From assembly GCA_963969595.1 (NCBI GenBank), contig OZ018418.1:8189001-8253000 (forward strand): DNA of 64,000 bases, given 5' to 3'. The notes under the pieces are model-generated. The model was not told the origin of the DNA. It searched no databases and was given only the letters and a program-made list of their open reading frames with translations. Positions 45,116 through 57,516 of the stretch are shown here, in pieces (the first letter of the stretch is position 1; every line of letters starts with the position of its first letter). Position numbers and translations under genes: made by a program. This DNA comes from Neckera pumila. Lineage: Eukaryota > Streptophyta > Bryopsida > Hypnales > Neckeraceae.

Positions 45116-47595
45116 AACAAGAAAATTAAAAACTAGAAAATTTAGAAAAATTAAAAAAAAGAATGACAAGTCTACGGGGGTCAAACTTCCTTTGACCGCC
45201 CCTAGCCCTTCCGCTTGGAAGGTGTACTATATTTGTCTCTGCTCTCTTCAATTGTCAATTGATCCATGATCAAAACCTCTTGATTAAATCAACATCTTTT
45301 CAGATAGAGCGACATAACAGTAGTCCCTAATCCATCTTTAGGTCTACGGTACTCTTTTATTTAATGAGGGGCTTCTTTAAAGGCACAACAAGGGTTTTTT
45401 TCTAGTTTCGGAGTGATCTCCGGAACCAGTTGTTGGTCCACCCAAGATATAGGACTTTTTGACCGTGTGCCCATAGACAAGTGAACAAGAGAGCCATGGG
45501 TTCTCTATGATTTGCAATCATACCGCAGATGGCTGCCATAGAGCACCCACACCTCCACATGAAACTGTTGAGGTTCCCTGGAAGCGGACTGCTACGTCCA
45601 ATTTTGCACTTGGAAGCCCTCCACCAAGACCTCCAAATACTCACTTCCAAGGATATCTTTGTTTGTCCCGAACTTGCGAATACCGAGTTTGGTATTGTCT
45701 TTGTCACCTAAGTCTTCTGTCTTGGCCTCTTCCTCATCCTCATTGACTTTTTCATCATGAGTGCCTTCTTTTGAAGGCGTGGACTCAAAGTTCAAGTCCG
45801 GGGTTCCAAGAAATTGCAGATGCACGTAGTTAGCAAGGTAATGCAAGTTGTCGTAAAGAAAATCATTGATGTCCGTTCTCTCACCATGATATGTGACTGC
45901 TGTGCGATAATTGTCAATTTCTTGTCTCCCTTGAATTTCTTAGCGGAAGAGGCCATACAACTACCAAAAATACCTTAGGCGTTAGTTCTTCAGTTGTTGG
46001 CTCAAATAGCAGCTTATACAAGTTCTCTTAGACATTATTCTCAAATCAAAGATAAGAGACCAACAATACTCAGACAACTCTCAACAAAGAAGCATCGCAA
46101 TGAATGTGTTACAATATAATTAAATCGATTCAAAGAGTTTATGCTTGATTCAAGGATAAACAAGGAGATCATCACTGAGTCCATAATGTATAGATTATTC
46201 CCATTTCACTACAGGATACTCAACCATGTTTATATTTTACTCAAGGACAAAAAGGGCCATGAAAGGGAGCTCTACCTTTGCCGCTATCATGAATTTGGAC
46301 CAGTGTAGATGCCCAAAACGTTTTCCTCGGATGGCAAAACTTTGGAGTATGTCTATGTAGAACTCCATCCTCAGTTTGCTCTTGTGCACCCTCAACTTGG
46401 CGTCCAGGTGTTTTGCAAAATTGCGATAATAGAAATTGTCCGATGTTTTGTATTGCTTCTGCAGGGAATCGATACCCTTGGGCACACCGTCATCTCCCTT
46501 CTTCAAGAGAAAGAGGAGGGTAAATGGAGCCACAACATGCCGATTTTTCAGGCCGTCAAGACGCTTGGCCTTGCATAGAACGTACGGCATCTGTTTCAAA
46601 TCAAAGAGCTTCATATTCTCCTTTGCAAATGAAATGGCCGTCTTTTTGTTGTAATTATTTCCAAGAACCCACATCTACACATATAGAGCGCTCATGCTAG
46701 GCCTCAAGTGATTATGTAGGAAGTTGAGAAGAGTTGGAACCGATGGAGGATCACCAGATCCAGGAGCTGGCCTCAAAACTTGCCGGTAGCCTATAACTGC
46801 AACGGGAAGAGTTTGAATGTGGTACGTCCAATTGTGACTTGTGCAAAATTCCAGGGAATAGAATTTGTGTCTCTAGATGTAGACCTCTCCATCTTGTTTT
46901 TCCACATGTTTTTTCATCTTGACAAACCGCTGGACCATGGGATAGACTATTGGAAATGGTTTTTTCTTATAGTCTGCAACTCTCTTCTTCTTCCCCACAT
47001 TTGTGAGACGCTTCACAAAGAAGTTATTTTGCGGCGCACTAAGGAGGAAATCCTACGATGCAAACATGAAGAGGTGTTTGCGCTTCCAAGCCCTCCAGTC
47101 GATGACGTCTTCTTCTTTGTCCTTGCATTTCAATGTCGAATTGACGACCATTAGTTCATCTAGGATAACTTTCTTTCACTTCTTGCGCTCCACCTAGTCT
47201 GCCCCGCTTGAACAATCCACCATTAAGTGAGAAACTTTGTGGACAATGAGTTTTTGATAGGGCAAAGTGCGCTTGGATGTCAGGCCAAGTAGATGAATGA
47301 CGTATTCTTTCATGTCCTAATCCATGAAATGCCCCATGTGCCTAAAAAACTCCTGCTAAAGTGTGTAATTCTTTGGCTAGAATGTTTTGGACACCTTCTG
47401 TTGCTTCATCGTGGCAGGATCAAGGAATAAATCCGCCATGTGATTGCTGATGAAGTCATGCCACATTTGGTAGATGCCTTTGGCCAAGGTGGAAATTTGG
47501 ATTTCATTCTTGATGTTAGAGGAGTTCTTTACTTGATTGCTGTCCTTGTCCAGATTGATGCTCTTGAAGCGGATCAAGACAGCATTGACAAATTT

Positions 47596-47820
47596 TGCAT
47601 CAATGGAGAATTGTATACATCACCGTCAGACAGTATTTATTGTAATGGACTAGGTGGATATCATGTTAATCTTTGAGCCAAGGATAATGAAATGAGGTTT
47701 CTCTTGTGATGTTTTTATATGAAAAATCAATGGCGAAGCAATAAGAGCAAGTACATTGAGCAGCTGATGTGTAGAAAAGTTATCCTCAAGCCAAAGATAA
47801 TGCTACAGTCATTGTGTTAC
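47596..47820 (-). other. Intron of the island 3 gene with TTATC-type palindromes
   Basis: The donor AAG|GTAACA has its GT at 47819-47820. The protein resumes KFVNAVLIRF at 47595, but the expected acceptor AG reads CA and may be mutated. The position equals intron 22769-22908 of island 1. Two palindromes lie inside, at 47668-47688 and 47779-47801, of the TATCTTTGANTCAAAGATA family instead of the GTCGAC family. Confidence 0.65.
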
Positions 47821-48603
47821 CTTGTAGGCATCAAGTGCAAATTCGACTTTGTTTTTGCGGACTGCCGCTTTGCTTTCAACTATCGTCAGCTTCCCAAATG
47901 ACATCTAGATGTCTCTGCAAGCAAAGATCTGGTTCCTCTATGTCAATTGGCTGTGCGTAATGTGGTTCGTTGCATTGTACCACCTCAATATCTTAATCAA
48001 TTTGGCTGGATCTTTGCTCCAAATGATTCTTGCATTTGACATCTGCAACTCCACCTTCCTTTCCTGGACTTTGCAACCTGCCTCCTTCTTCTTGCAAGAT
48101 TTTGACAGCAATCATGCTATGCTAGCTGTTAATGATAAAAAAATTCTGGACTTAATGGCATTCCAGTTTGTAGGATACGCTTTCAAGAGTTTTCTCTTTG
48201 TCCATTGGTTTCAAGCATATTGTCTGTGGATCCCTCATATTGGATAGGGCTATCATCTCTTTTTGCTTTAGCTTTTGGATGACGTATTTTGGATAAGGCA
48301 TGAAGCATTGATTTATCTGCATAAGGAATGCCTTTTTTTTAAACTCTTAAAGAGGAAGCTGTCACCAAGGTTTTCTTTGAAGCTTTTCTAATAAGCCGCC
48401 ATGACTTCAAACTCTTGAATTGGTTTGAAGTCTCCCTTTGGCAGAGGTGCCACATTAGTGAAGGAAGATTCAAAACTTTCCGCTGTTGTGGGTTGCTGTT
48501 CAGCGGCTTGTTTTCAACACTTGCCACTTGTTTCACCTGCTTTGGATTTAGGCGTCTTCCATTTTTGGGGTTATGAATGCGTGCTCTCCCTACCACTGCC
48601 TTT

Positions 48604-48678
48604 GTTGCCACCTTGGCTGGTCCCTCTGCTGCCACCTTGGCTGGTCCCTCTGCTGCCACCTTGATTGCCTCCGTGGTT
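48604..48678. repeat. 24-bp coding tandem repeat, about 3 copies
   Basis: GCCACCTTGGCTGGTCCCTC starts at 48607 and 48631, and a partial copy starts at 48655, exactly 24 bases apart. On the minus strand it encodes the octapeptide KVAAEGPA in the basic region of the island 3 protein. Confidence 0.95.
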
Positions 48679-49378
48679 CCCACTTCAACCGCCACACCAA
48701 CTCCTGGATCTTCCATGGCCATGAGATGCCAAGAGGGGATCATTTGTTTTTGCTTGTGTCTTTGTGGCCCTTCCACACCAAATATGGGCGGCTTGTCGCA
48801 AATGCTTATCTAGTCCTCAAAAAATTAAGTTGATAGTTTTGGGCAGTCTGGTGTTCTACTTCTGCCATGGACTAAATGTTTGTGCAATTCATCTGCTAGC
48901 TCTTCAATATTGGAGGCATTGAGTTCAGCCACAAGAGCATCCATGTCAAATTGTGAGCATTCATCATCCTTGTGCATGATGATTGAGTGATTGTATGGTA
49001 TTTCTTCTCCGTTGTCGTTGAGCGCGAGCCGTGTTAGGATAGTGTACTATATGTGATGGTGTTCAATGAGGGAGACCTTCTTGTTGAGGTTATAGTTCAA
49101 AAACAACCCAGTTACTTCATGCAATGTTGGAGGTAGATGTAGTCCTTGGAGTGGTTGACTCCAAATGTCCATGATTTGATGATGGACTTGAACTACCATA
49201 ACTTGCCATAGATTGAAGAATCGCTCGTTTTTCATAACGATTGAAGAATGGCTTGTTTTCATTTGTTAAAGGGCTCTAGGAATGGAAGGGTGACCAAGTA
49301 ATTATACTCTGGTTCCTTGTCCATTATATTATCTACCTATATGTGGACATAGATTTTGTTAGTTCTTATACATTTAAT

Positions 49379-50196
49379 TTATCTTTGATTCAAGGATAAT
49401 GGATAAGTCAACTATGTTTGAATTTGTTTAAGCTTCATGTCTTGCTAGAAGTGTTACTAACAGGCTTAGGCATAAAGTGTTGACGCGGTTGTCTTTGCAA
49501 TATCTTAGGCTTGAGGATAACAAGATTCCCGTTCACAATTTTGCGATGCTTTCTATGAGATATGTTGTCTGCCTGAAAACTATTATGTTATGTTTCTTAT
49601 TTTATCTTTGGCTCGCGGATAACCAAGATAGGTACTAATGGCTGGGTACATCGTTTTGAATTGAGCCCTTCCAAATTTATCTTTGGCCTGAAGATAAATA
49701 TTTAGGCTTTGTCAAATTGACTATTTTGCGCTCGGCTTCTGTATTTATCTTCAAGTCAAAGATGGTTTTTTTGGACAAATGACTCTTCTCTTCAATTTTT
49801 GTTGTCTATGTTGATAATTTTTTTGCTTCTCTTTGTGATTTAGTGGAATTAGTTTTGTTTTTTGTTTTTATAGTTCTGGTATGCAATTAGTTATTTTCAA
49901 CCTGAATATAAATATAGAAGCTAGGAATTTAAGAATGTTGAGTTTAGCATCTTTTATTATCCTTGGATTAAAGATAGTATTTTTGGACTAATATGTCTTG
50001 TTCTGGTACTTGAATGCCTACTTTACTAATTTTTTGCTAGTCTGTGCCTTTTAGAAATATTAATTTTTGTTTTAGTTTCCTTATTTTGATTTCTAGACAA
50101 TTATCTTTGACTCAAAGATAACTATAGAGGCTTCTTTAAAGGATATTAAAAATGTCAAACTCCACTTCCGTATTTATCTTTGAGTTGATGATAAAT
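49379..50196. repeat. Cluster of TTATC-type palindromes, left side of island 3
   Basis: Imperfect palindromes of the form TATCTTTGANTCAAAGATA lie at 49379-49400, about 49610-49622, 49675-49700, 49743-49764, 49966-49988, 50100-50123 (best copy) and 50171-50196. Half-sites occur near 46.03, 46.15 and 49.50 kb. They lie upstream of the minus-strand gene, as the GTCGAC cluster does in island 1. Confidence 0.88.
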
Positions 50197-50599
50197 ATGG
50201 ATGCTCCGTCAACATTATTTTGGAGATGTTGAACTCAACATTTCCAAAATAATGTTGAAAATAATCCTAATTTTGAACTATATTATTGAGACATTGAGTG
50301 TGAACACGTAAACTTATCGTAAAATCCATAATTTTGGTTCTAAAGATTAATGCAATTTCAGAAGAATTACAAACTTGTAGGTGCGTTGTATAACTACGGC
50401 TTCCAATTTCAAATCCCAATCGTCAACAAACATATATTGGTGACTGTGAGTACTTTGTACAAGTGAACAAGCAAGCAAAACAGCATGAGGTGAATAAAAC
50501 CAGCCTAGCATGCAACTTTGGAAATCCTAGCAATAAAACATTAATCACAGCAAATTCAATCCAAAAATGAAAGACATTAACTAAGAACAGCAGCCTAAC

Positions 50600-51200
50600 C
50601 TGTAAACCCTAAATCCCACAGGTGCACCCTACTTGCAACCTAAATCCTAAACCCTAAATCTAACAGGTGCACTCTGCTTGCAACCTAAACCCTAAATCCT
50701 ATTTTCTATTGCAAGGTACCCTACAATCTTCAATTACACAATGAAAGAAATCTAGATGGAAGCATAAATATATGGATCCTAGAATATTACACAAAATAAA
50801 TCAAGAGCAAGCAAGCCAATAGCCATGAACAAAACTCCAAATTGAAGCAAGCCACATGTATTCCATAATCCAGCAATCCCACAGAACTTCAAATTCTTGC
50901 AAGTAAGTCTTTCTCTACAGTCATTCAATCCATTACCCTGGGTGGGTATGTGACGAATGAGCAATTCTCTCTATGCAAGTCTTTCTCTACTCTTCCTACT
51001 CCTTCATATTGTTTAAGAAATTTTGTAGAGGATGCGTAGTCATTACCTCGCCGATAAAGCATTGAATGAGTCCTGAATCCGCAATTCCTTCTCCACTTTG
51101 CGCCAAGTGAATCTCCAAAATCCTTGCTTCACAACTATGGTTCAGAGCCCTGTGTTCTGAGCACGATTGCTGTAGCAAATTGTCACACTCTCTAGAGTGG
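50600..51200 (-). CDS. Putative 5' exon/promoter region of the island 3 gene
   Basis: A minus-strand frame from 51178 reads SEHRALNHSCEARILEIHLA and on to LIQCFIGE, followed by a donor-like GTAATG (about 51.04 kb). At 50.6-50.7 kb a 45-base unit containing ACAGGTGCACYCTRCTTGCA is doubled (50618 and 50663), with AAACCCTAAAT boxes. By analogy with 25.3-26.9 kb this could be the 5' end of the minus-strand gene. No domain is recognised. Confidence 0.3.
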
Positions 51201-51299
51201 TGAATTGGCTACGTCCCACCTGCATTTGCCTAGGTGGTAATGGATGGAGGCCATTCTGACAAGTGTACAATAAAAATAAAAATAAATCCTACTTCCCTT

Positions 51300-54184
51300 C
51301 ATCTACCAACACCTCATTGAAAATCTGCGCAAAACCAAAACGACAAGAAAAGTACACAAAGGTAGGCGCACAATAGGAGAACACAAAGAGGAAACCAAAA
51401 AACTGTGGGGGCGTGCAACAGCAGAACACAAGAAAGCATGTGGTGCACAGAAACAGAAGCAACGACATAGAAAAGCATTGCATGACGCAGGGAGGGAGAT
51501 GACATCCTTGAGCGACGCCAAGCTGCCACTCAAGTTTGTCAGGATACTAGAGTCGGATACAAGGCTTGAGTACCAAGCTCGGAATTTTGTCACTTATGCA
51601 ACTTGTCTAAATACGTGTCTGAATACATGTAATAGTGAAATTAGAATCACCTCATCCTACTTCAAAAACATTAGACAATACATTAATATTTACGTTACAA
51701 TACAAGAATGTACTACTTTTGGATTAGGTATTCATTATTTTGTATATTGTAGAATCCCAAAGGCCAAGACGTCTAAGTTAGTGCTAATTTGCAGAATAAA
51801 ATTTTAGGAACTTACAACTAAACTTTCTTTTAACAATTCCTTACAAAGGTCACAATTGTATTAAAAAAATGCCAAAATTAAGAGTTACTCTTAAATTCAT
51901 TCTTCAAAGCAAGTTCACTACATGCTTGAAACTTTCAAATCATTTGGAAATGTATAGTATATAGGAAAAAAATTGTAACTAGACAGAATTGGAGAATAAT
52001 TAAGAATTATTACATTGGTGCCAAGCATGTAGGTATGGAATTCAAAAAATGCCAAATTCAAGGGTTGTAATGTTGTAAATAATAAACAATAGGACCCAAT
52101 GTTTTTGTTATTTTTCCAAAATATCAAAAATTAAGTTGAATGAAAGAAGTTTCAGGTTCTTTTAGAGTAGAGGTTCCATAACTATTCTCAAACAAAAACT
52201 GCATATGAATGTCATTTCATTAATAAAATTGGGAATGATTCAAAGATTTTTATACTTTTGTAAGCCAAATTCACAAATACTATAGAAGACCTTTCCTTTA
52301 AAAAATCAAATTTAGAGGTTAATATTAACAATTTTGTCTTGCCCTACACTTGGGTCAAATTTGTTAAAAATAAACTCAAAATACAATCATATATGGCATG
52401 TATAAAAATTATGACATGCCACATTAGAAGTCTTCATACTTTTGCGTGGATTAAAAGTCCTTAGAACTTTTTCAACTGACTCATTGATCAAAATGAAATC
52501 TAAGCTTATCAAGTATACATAAATGTAGAGTACAAATTTTAAATTCTTATATCTGGAAAATCTTTTTTTTATAAGTGGACAATAGTAGAGAATGGTCCCA
52601 AATTACTAAATTGTCAAGAACGTAGTTAGAAAATGCCAATCCCAAGGGCTGTAATGTTGTAAAAAAAAATCTAAACCAAAATTTTATTTTTTTTTGAATT
52701 TCATCTTAGTATTAATGGAAATGGATGTTTTTGTGAATTTCAACTTAATATTATTGAAAATGGATTTTATTTATGAATTTAATCTTAATATTAATGAAAA
52801 TGGAATGATTCAAAAATTTCCACTTCCATATAATTCTATAAATTTAATTGTCTCTTTCAATTTCTTTTTTTGAATTATTAGAATACCTAGCTAAAATTTT
52901 TGGATTCTACTTTAATTGACTTTTAAACTGTTGAAATTTTGATATTTCATAGAATGCTTTATTTCCTATATAATTTTGTTGGAGCTCTGTACTGGTCAAG
53001 AAATTCTATGTTGTTAGGAAAATTGCTTTTGCTTTTATTCATTATACAAGTAACTTAGTGAATTACAGAAAATATAGAACAATGTCCACATAAAATTGGC
53101 TATCATTTTTCATTTTGAATTCATAGAATTAGGAGTTTTTTTTGTGTGATAATGGAACTAAACTATTTTTTTCTTTTTTTGATGATTTTACAAAATAAAT
53201 AGAACACTTTTATTTTATATTCTATAAAGAACTGAATATAGTATAAAAGATAATTGATCATACCAATGTATAGAGAAGTCATTTACAGAGTATAGACATA
53301 ATTTTATGAATTTTTTTCCATTTAAATATCAAATACTATACATTATAATTGGATGAAATTTCTTACTTTTGTTAGGGATTTCATCCTCTATTATTAAAGT
53401 TGCTCTTTTTCTTTCATTGAAAATTTTCACCTAGAACTTAGAATTGTAGACTTCTCCAATGAAGTGTATTTCTTTATTTTTTTCACAAAATCAAAGTTAT
53501 ATGTAATTTTCAATTGTTTAGGTCTATTTATCCAATTAACCAAATTACTATGAATAAATGTAAGAAGAAGTAATTAGGAAGACCAAGTTCCACTAATAAT
53601 GGTATGGACTTCTTTTCTATGAAGGATTTTTTTCTTTGTACCATTATTGAACAACTTCTTTTAAGCATTTTAATAAATTATTCAAATTGTGCCTTTTTTG
53701 TTACATGTAACAAAAGTGTTTCTGTTTAAGTTAATTTGTAAAGATTTACTGTTAATATATTATTTTAGGATAGCACTTGTTCTCTTAAGTATTTCCTAGT
53801 GTAAAAATTGCATTAGTTACAAGAGTTTTTGAGAAATAGAAGTTAAATATAAGTCATTATGAACATATGTATGAAGTGCAATTAAATCATCTGGAGTTAG
53901 GCTAATGTAGATCAAGAGTACTAAATAGGTAAAATAGGAAATTGTGTCATTGCTAAGTTGAAGGATAAAGGCTCTAATAAATACCATTGTTGAACTTAAA
54001 TCCTAATAGCTTCAACTTTTTGCACAACACATTTACATTATTTTATTTTATTTATATTGTATAATGCACTTCATAGTGTATGACCTTAAATCCCATAAAA
54101 AATTGCTTACCTTGTACTAGCCTTCAAAAATAAATTGAGTTCAAGGAAGTTCATGAATTTAAGAAATACAAAAGAGATTTGCAA
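51300..54184. other. AT-rich centre of island 3; no gene seen
   Basis: Long AT-rich sequence with runs of A and T and no coding or element-end signal that I can defend. Short open frames are compositional. Confidence 0.55.
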
Positions 54185-54500
54185 TTGAATACCCACATGG
54201 ATTCTCCGTGTGGAGATTATGGACAACTGGTACATTTTTTTCCTTCCAACAATTGCTATTGAATCTCATGACATTTGCAATTGGATTCCACAAACTACAG
54301 GGCATGGCTTATCTTTATTTTATTTTCTCTTGTAAATAAGGAGCAAAAATTAAAACACCCACATGGATTCTCCTTGTAGAGATTAATTTGTACAACTTGT
54401 ACATTTTTGTCCTTTTTCAATTGTCATTATTTAAATTTTATGACATTTAGGATTGAATTCCACAAACTACAGGGCATGGCTTGTTTTTTAATTCCTTTTT
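54185..54500. repeat. Two diverged units of the 176-bp satellite family
   Basis: CACAAACTACAGGGCATGGCTT occurs with GGCATGGC at 54301 and 54473 (172 apart). The units also share ACAACTTGTACATTTTTGTC and ATGACATTTRSRATTG with the array at 28.9-31.2 kb. This ties the centres of islands 1 and 3 together. Confidence 0.85.
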
Positions 54501-55309
54501 TTCTTGTTAGTTATCTTGTTTTTTTAACGTGAGTCAATAATAATTATTGAGTTGATAAAACAGGAATGTGTTTCATTATTGAATTTAGGAGAGAGCTTCT
54601 AACAATATATCATTGAAGGCTTTCAGTTTTCATAGCTTCAAATTTCTCCAATTTGCATTTGTATTATTCTATATTCATTTGTAGGATTTTATTTTCAATA
54701 TACATAGGATCTTTGAGTACCAAGCAAGCACTTCCAAGAAGTCATGATGGCAACTTCATAGCATCTAAAGGAATGAGGGCAACCATCATTTGATTTATGA
54801 AATGCTTTTTGATGGCAATCATAATGATTCTAAGCAACAATGCTTGATGGGCTCCACATTGATGCAAACATAAATACATCCTGGAACAACTTCAATAAAA
54901 TCATCATGGTGCATGAAATAATTATGATTTGTAAATAATGTTAGGGAAAAAATGAGGATACTATTACTGTATAACTCTTTTTTTCAACCAAAATTCAAAA
55001 ATCTTGAATGTCGGTTTTAAATTATTAGACATTACCATCACATTTAAAAAAGGATGTATTGAACTTGAATTGTTTAATTTACAATTAGAATGAAAGACTT
55101 TATCAAACTTCAAATCTATATTCCATTTACATTCTATTATATTCATATCTTAATTAATCTAAACCTACAAGTGGATGTAGCCATATTTCAAAAAACAAAT
55201 AAGCCTATAAGTAACGGATGTTGTCATAAATGTGAGGTATAACAAAAATACATTGATCATTATTTTATTTTTCTAAAATTTGTATTTTAAAGGTCAAAAT
55301 AAACTAATC
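54501..55309. other. No recognisable gene
   Basis: AT-rich spacer without coding or repeat signal. Confidence 0.5.
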
Positions 55310-55947
55310 TTAACTCCTAAATGTCCAAGGGTTGTTTTGAGCCTCTTTGGATTTGATCTAAATTGAACAAGAAGTCAACATTTTTATAAGTTCAATTAAT
55401 TTTTTGAATTGTAACCATACAAATTCAAGCTAGAAATATTAAAAGTTGTATACAAAAAGAAAATACAACAATATCATTTAAGAATTGGAAGATTACAATA
55501 CATAAGGAGGTGAAAACTACAAAAATCTTTGAGCTCTCTTTTTGCACATCAAATCTCAAAAATTGAAGATAAGAAAAAATATGACACTGAAGGGCCTAAC
55601 AAATATAACCTCAATCAATTTATGAATTATCTAAATCTATTGTACAATTTCTTTAAATGAATTTCTAGTGCGATTTTTTTCTCCAAGATCTAGTATATTT
55701 GAGGCTCATTTCCAAGAGCCTTCAATACTACAAAATGTCAAGATTGCCATGGGTACCTTTGCATAAAATCTTGAATAGAAAAATCATAATCATTCATTTT
55801 AGAAATCGGATTTTTGATGCAAAAATTAGATTTCAAAAAAAATCATTCAAAAATATAAACTACTAAAAATAGCAATTTGGTAAGGATTTATTAACTTCAA
55901 AATTTCTTCAGCACCATATTTAGGTGTGTTGGACATTTAGGGGTTAA
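55310..55947. mobile_element. piggyBac-like miniature element, TTAA-flanked (630 bp)
   Basis: The element 55314-55943 is flanked by TTAA at 55310-55313 and 55944-55947. Its ends are inverted: CTCCTAAATGTCCAA on the left and, on the opposite strand, CCCCTAAATGTCCAA on the right. The first bases CYCCTAAA and the TTAA flank agree with the element at 29971-30875, but the interiors do not look alike. No transposase frame. Confidence 0.88.
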
Positions 55948-56380
55948 ATAGGTTTCCAACAAGGAAGACAAAAAAATTTGTGTTGTGTACTTTTCTTCTT
56001 TAAAAAAAATTCTCAATTTACTTTTGCATCCCTAAATTAAATTCTATAATTTTTCTTTTTGTCAATTAATTGCTATATCTATACTTTATACGTATGCACT
56101 TTTTGAATGCATAATTTTTTTCCACTTCTGTTTTAGTTAAAATTTTGAATGATAGAACTCAATTACACTAGCCGTAATCATCAATAAACAATCTATGCAA
56201 TATAGATGAACCTTGCACCTTGCATATTGCCAAAAATGTCAATATAATTTTAAAAAACGAGTTAGCCAAAATACAAAGGAATGAGCCCAAAGCAACCCTC
56301 AACTAAATCATAGACAAAATTTTTGTTTAAATATAATTTGGACTTTTAAATACCATGTCAAATACCTTGAAGTCTAAACC
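55948..56380. other. No recognisable gene
   Basis: AT-rich sequence between the miniature element and the promoter-like stretch; nothing to report. Confidence 0.5.
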
Positions 56381-57264
56381 CTAAACCCTAAAATCCTAAG
56401 CCCCTAAATCCCAAACCCTGAATCCCTCCACTTTATAAATAGATTAAATAAAAATACTCCATTCTCATTGGCCGTTGCACATTAGCTGCATGATTTGGGT
56501 AATTTATGCTACCACTTGTTGGAAACACAGACTTTAGCCCAATCTTAAAAAAGAAAACAATGGATGTAAAAGATCGAAGGCAAGGGGCCACAACTAACTT
56601 TGGAATTGGACAAGTGCCAAGTCAGAGAGTAATCCACATTCCCAATAACTAAAGCCAACATTCTAGAAGAAAATGTAGTTGCCTAAATAGTTGTAAAGTG
56701 AAATCCCCCCTATTTATTCCCCCTATTTATTTCTCCTATTTATATAAAGTCAAATTCTCCTTATCTACAAAAGGTCAACCAAATGGAAGATGGCTTTGTA
56801 AATTTAGAAAAGTACATTGTCAGTCCTGTCTCTTACCTTTTCATGGAAGTTTTCAATGTCAATGCACCCTGAATCAAGGAGGTACTTCCCCCCTAAGCTT
56901 GGAAAGTTTTCAACAATTTAAATTCCATAACTTCCACCCAGAAATTTCCCGCCATCCAGCGTTGTCTCTCTCCCCGCAAGCCCCACAATTCCTCAATCCA
57001 ACTCGTCTTCATTTACCTCTTTCATTGCCCTTGCAAACATTGCTTCAACGTGGACTTTGAATTTATGCTTTGCATTTTTTGTTAGTGTTTGCGGAACTAA
57101 TATCATCTAGGGGCCTTAGTTTCGCACTCATTCTCATAAGCTTATTGTTTTGCTTGTTGTTCATTTTGCTCTCTTTCATATTGAGTACTTGCGAGTGCAA
57201 ATGCTCTGGCTCCGCAAGGTTGCGTTTGATGTCTTTGGTTTTGATCATATCAAGGATATTATAG
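56381..57264 (+). promoter_or_regulatory. Promoter/leader-like region on the plus strand, right side of island 3
   Basis: AAACCCTA boxes at 56381-56420, a TATA-like CTTTATAAATAG near 56.44 kb and another, CTATTTATATAAAG, near 56.74 kb. A pyrimidine-rich leader (56.94-57.06 kb, CTCTCTCCCCGCAAGCCCC) precedes an ATG at 57066. The open frames here have no recognisable domain. The position mirrors the right side of island 1, where the DUF7869 gene begins, but the gene itself is missing here. Confidence 0.4.
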
Positions 57265-57384
57265 TTATCTTCAAAGATAAATGTTTATGTATTAATGAAA
57301 TGACAATTCTCCAGAGAAGTACTTGTAGCATCTTTGACTAAGCAATCTATAGAAATGCTAAATTATCTTGGAGTCGAGGATAAC
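57264..57384. repeat. Two TTATC-type palindromes, right side of island 3
   Basis: GTTATCTTCAAAGATAA at 57264-57280 and AATTATCTTGGAGTCGAGGATAA near 57362-57384. They begin the right-hand palindrome region, which passes into the tandem array at 57517. Confidence 0.8.
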
Positions 57385-57516
57385 CTATATAAGAAAACTC
57401 CAACATACATTGCTTGTGGGCGAAAGGTTACACCTCATTTTAAATCTTTACAGCTCTCTAGATAATGATTTAGTCTTCACATATGCTCAAATCAAGGATA
57501 TATTTTCTTCATGTAA

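Larger units (their letters stand above)
45402..49262 (-). pseudogene. Island 3 ParB-like / DNA methyltransferase-like gene (decayed)
   Basis: Homologous to the island 1 gene on the same strand. Start side: about 49.26-48.84 kb (SIIMHKDDECSQFDMDALVAEL). Then a basic, repeat-bearing part (48.78-48.34 kb). Then FFIINS-stop-HSMIAVKILQEEG at about 48.13 kb, which matches INGQYS of island 1 with the Gln codon turned to TAG. Then ARIIWSKDPAKLIK and, after an intron, KFVNAVLIRFKSIN with GIYQMWHDFISN (island 1: DIYKLWSEVISN). Near the end, RVHKSKLRMEFYIDILQSF leads to a ruined motif I (RGKRFGHLHWSKFMIAAK) and a donor GTAGAG at the same place as in island 1. An acidic tail follows (KVNEDEEEAKTEDLGDKDN, 45.85-45.59 kb). 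Many stops and frameshifts are present. Confidence 0.68.

Noticed and set aside
47909..48247. Plus-strand frame of 112 codons with DSNHAMLAV, superficially like the ParB box
   Set aside because: It is the opposite strand of the real minus-strand box; homology to island 1 is only found on the minus strand.
51303..51593. Cysteine-rich minus-strand frames at 51.3-51.6 kb
   Set aside because: Overlapping frames with biased composition, no domain, no splice context. Not taken as genes.
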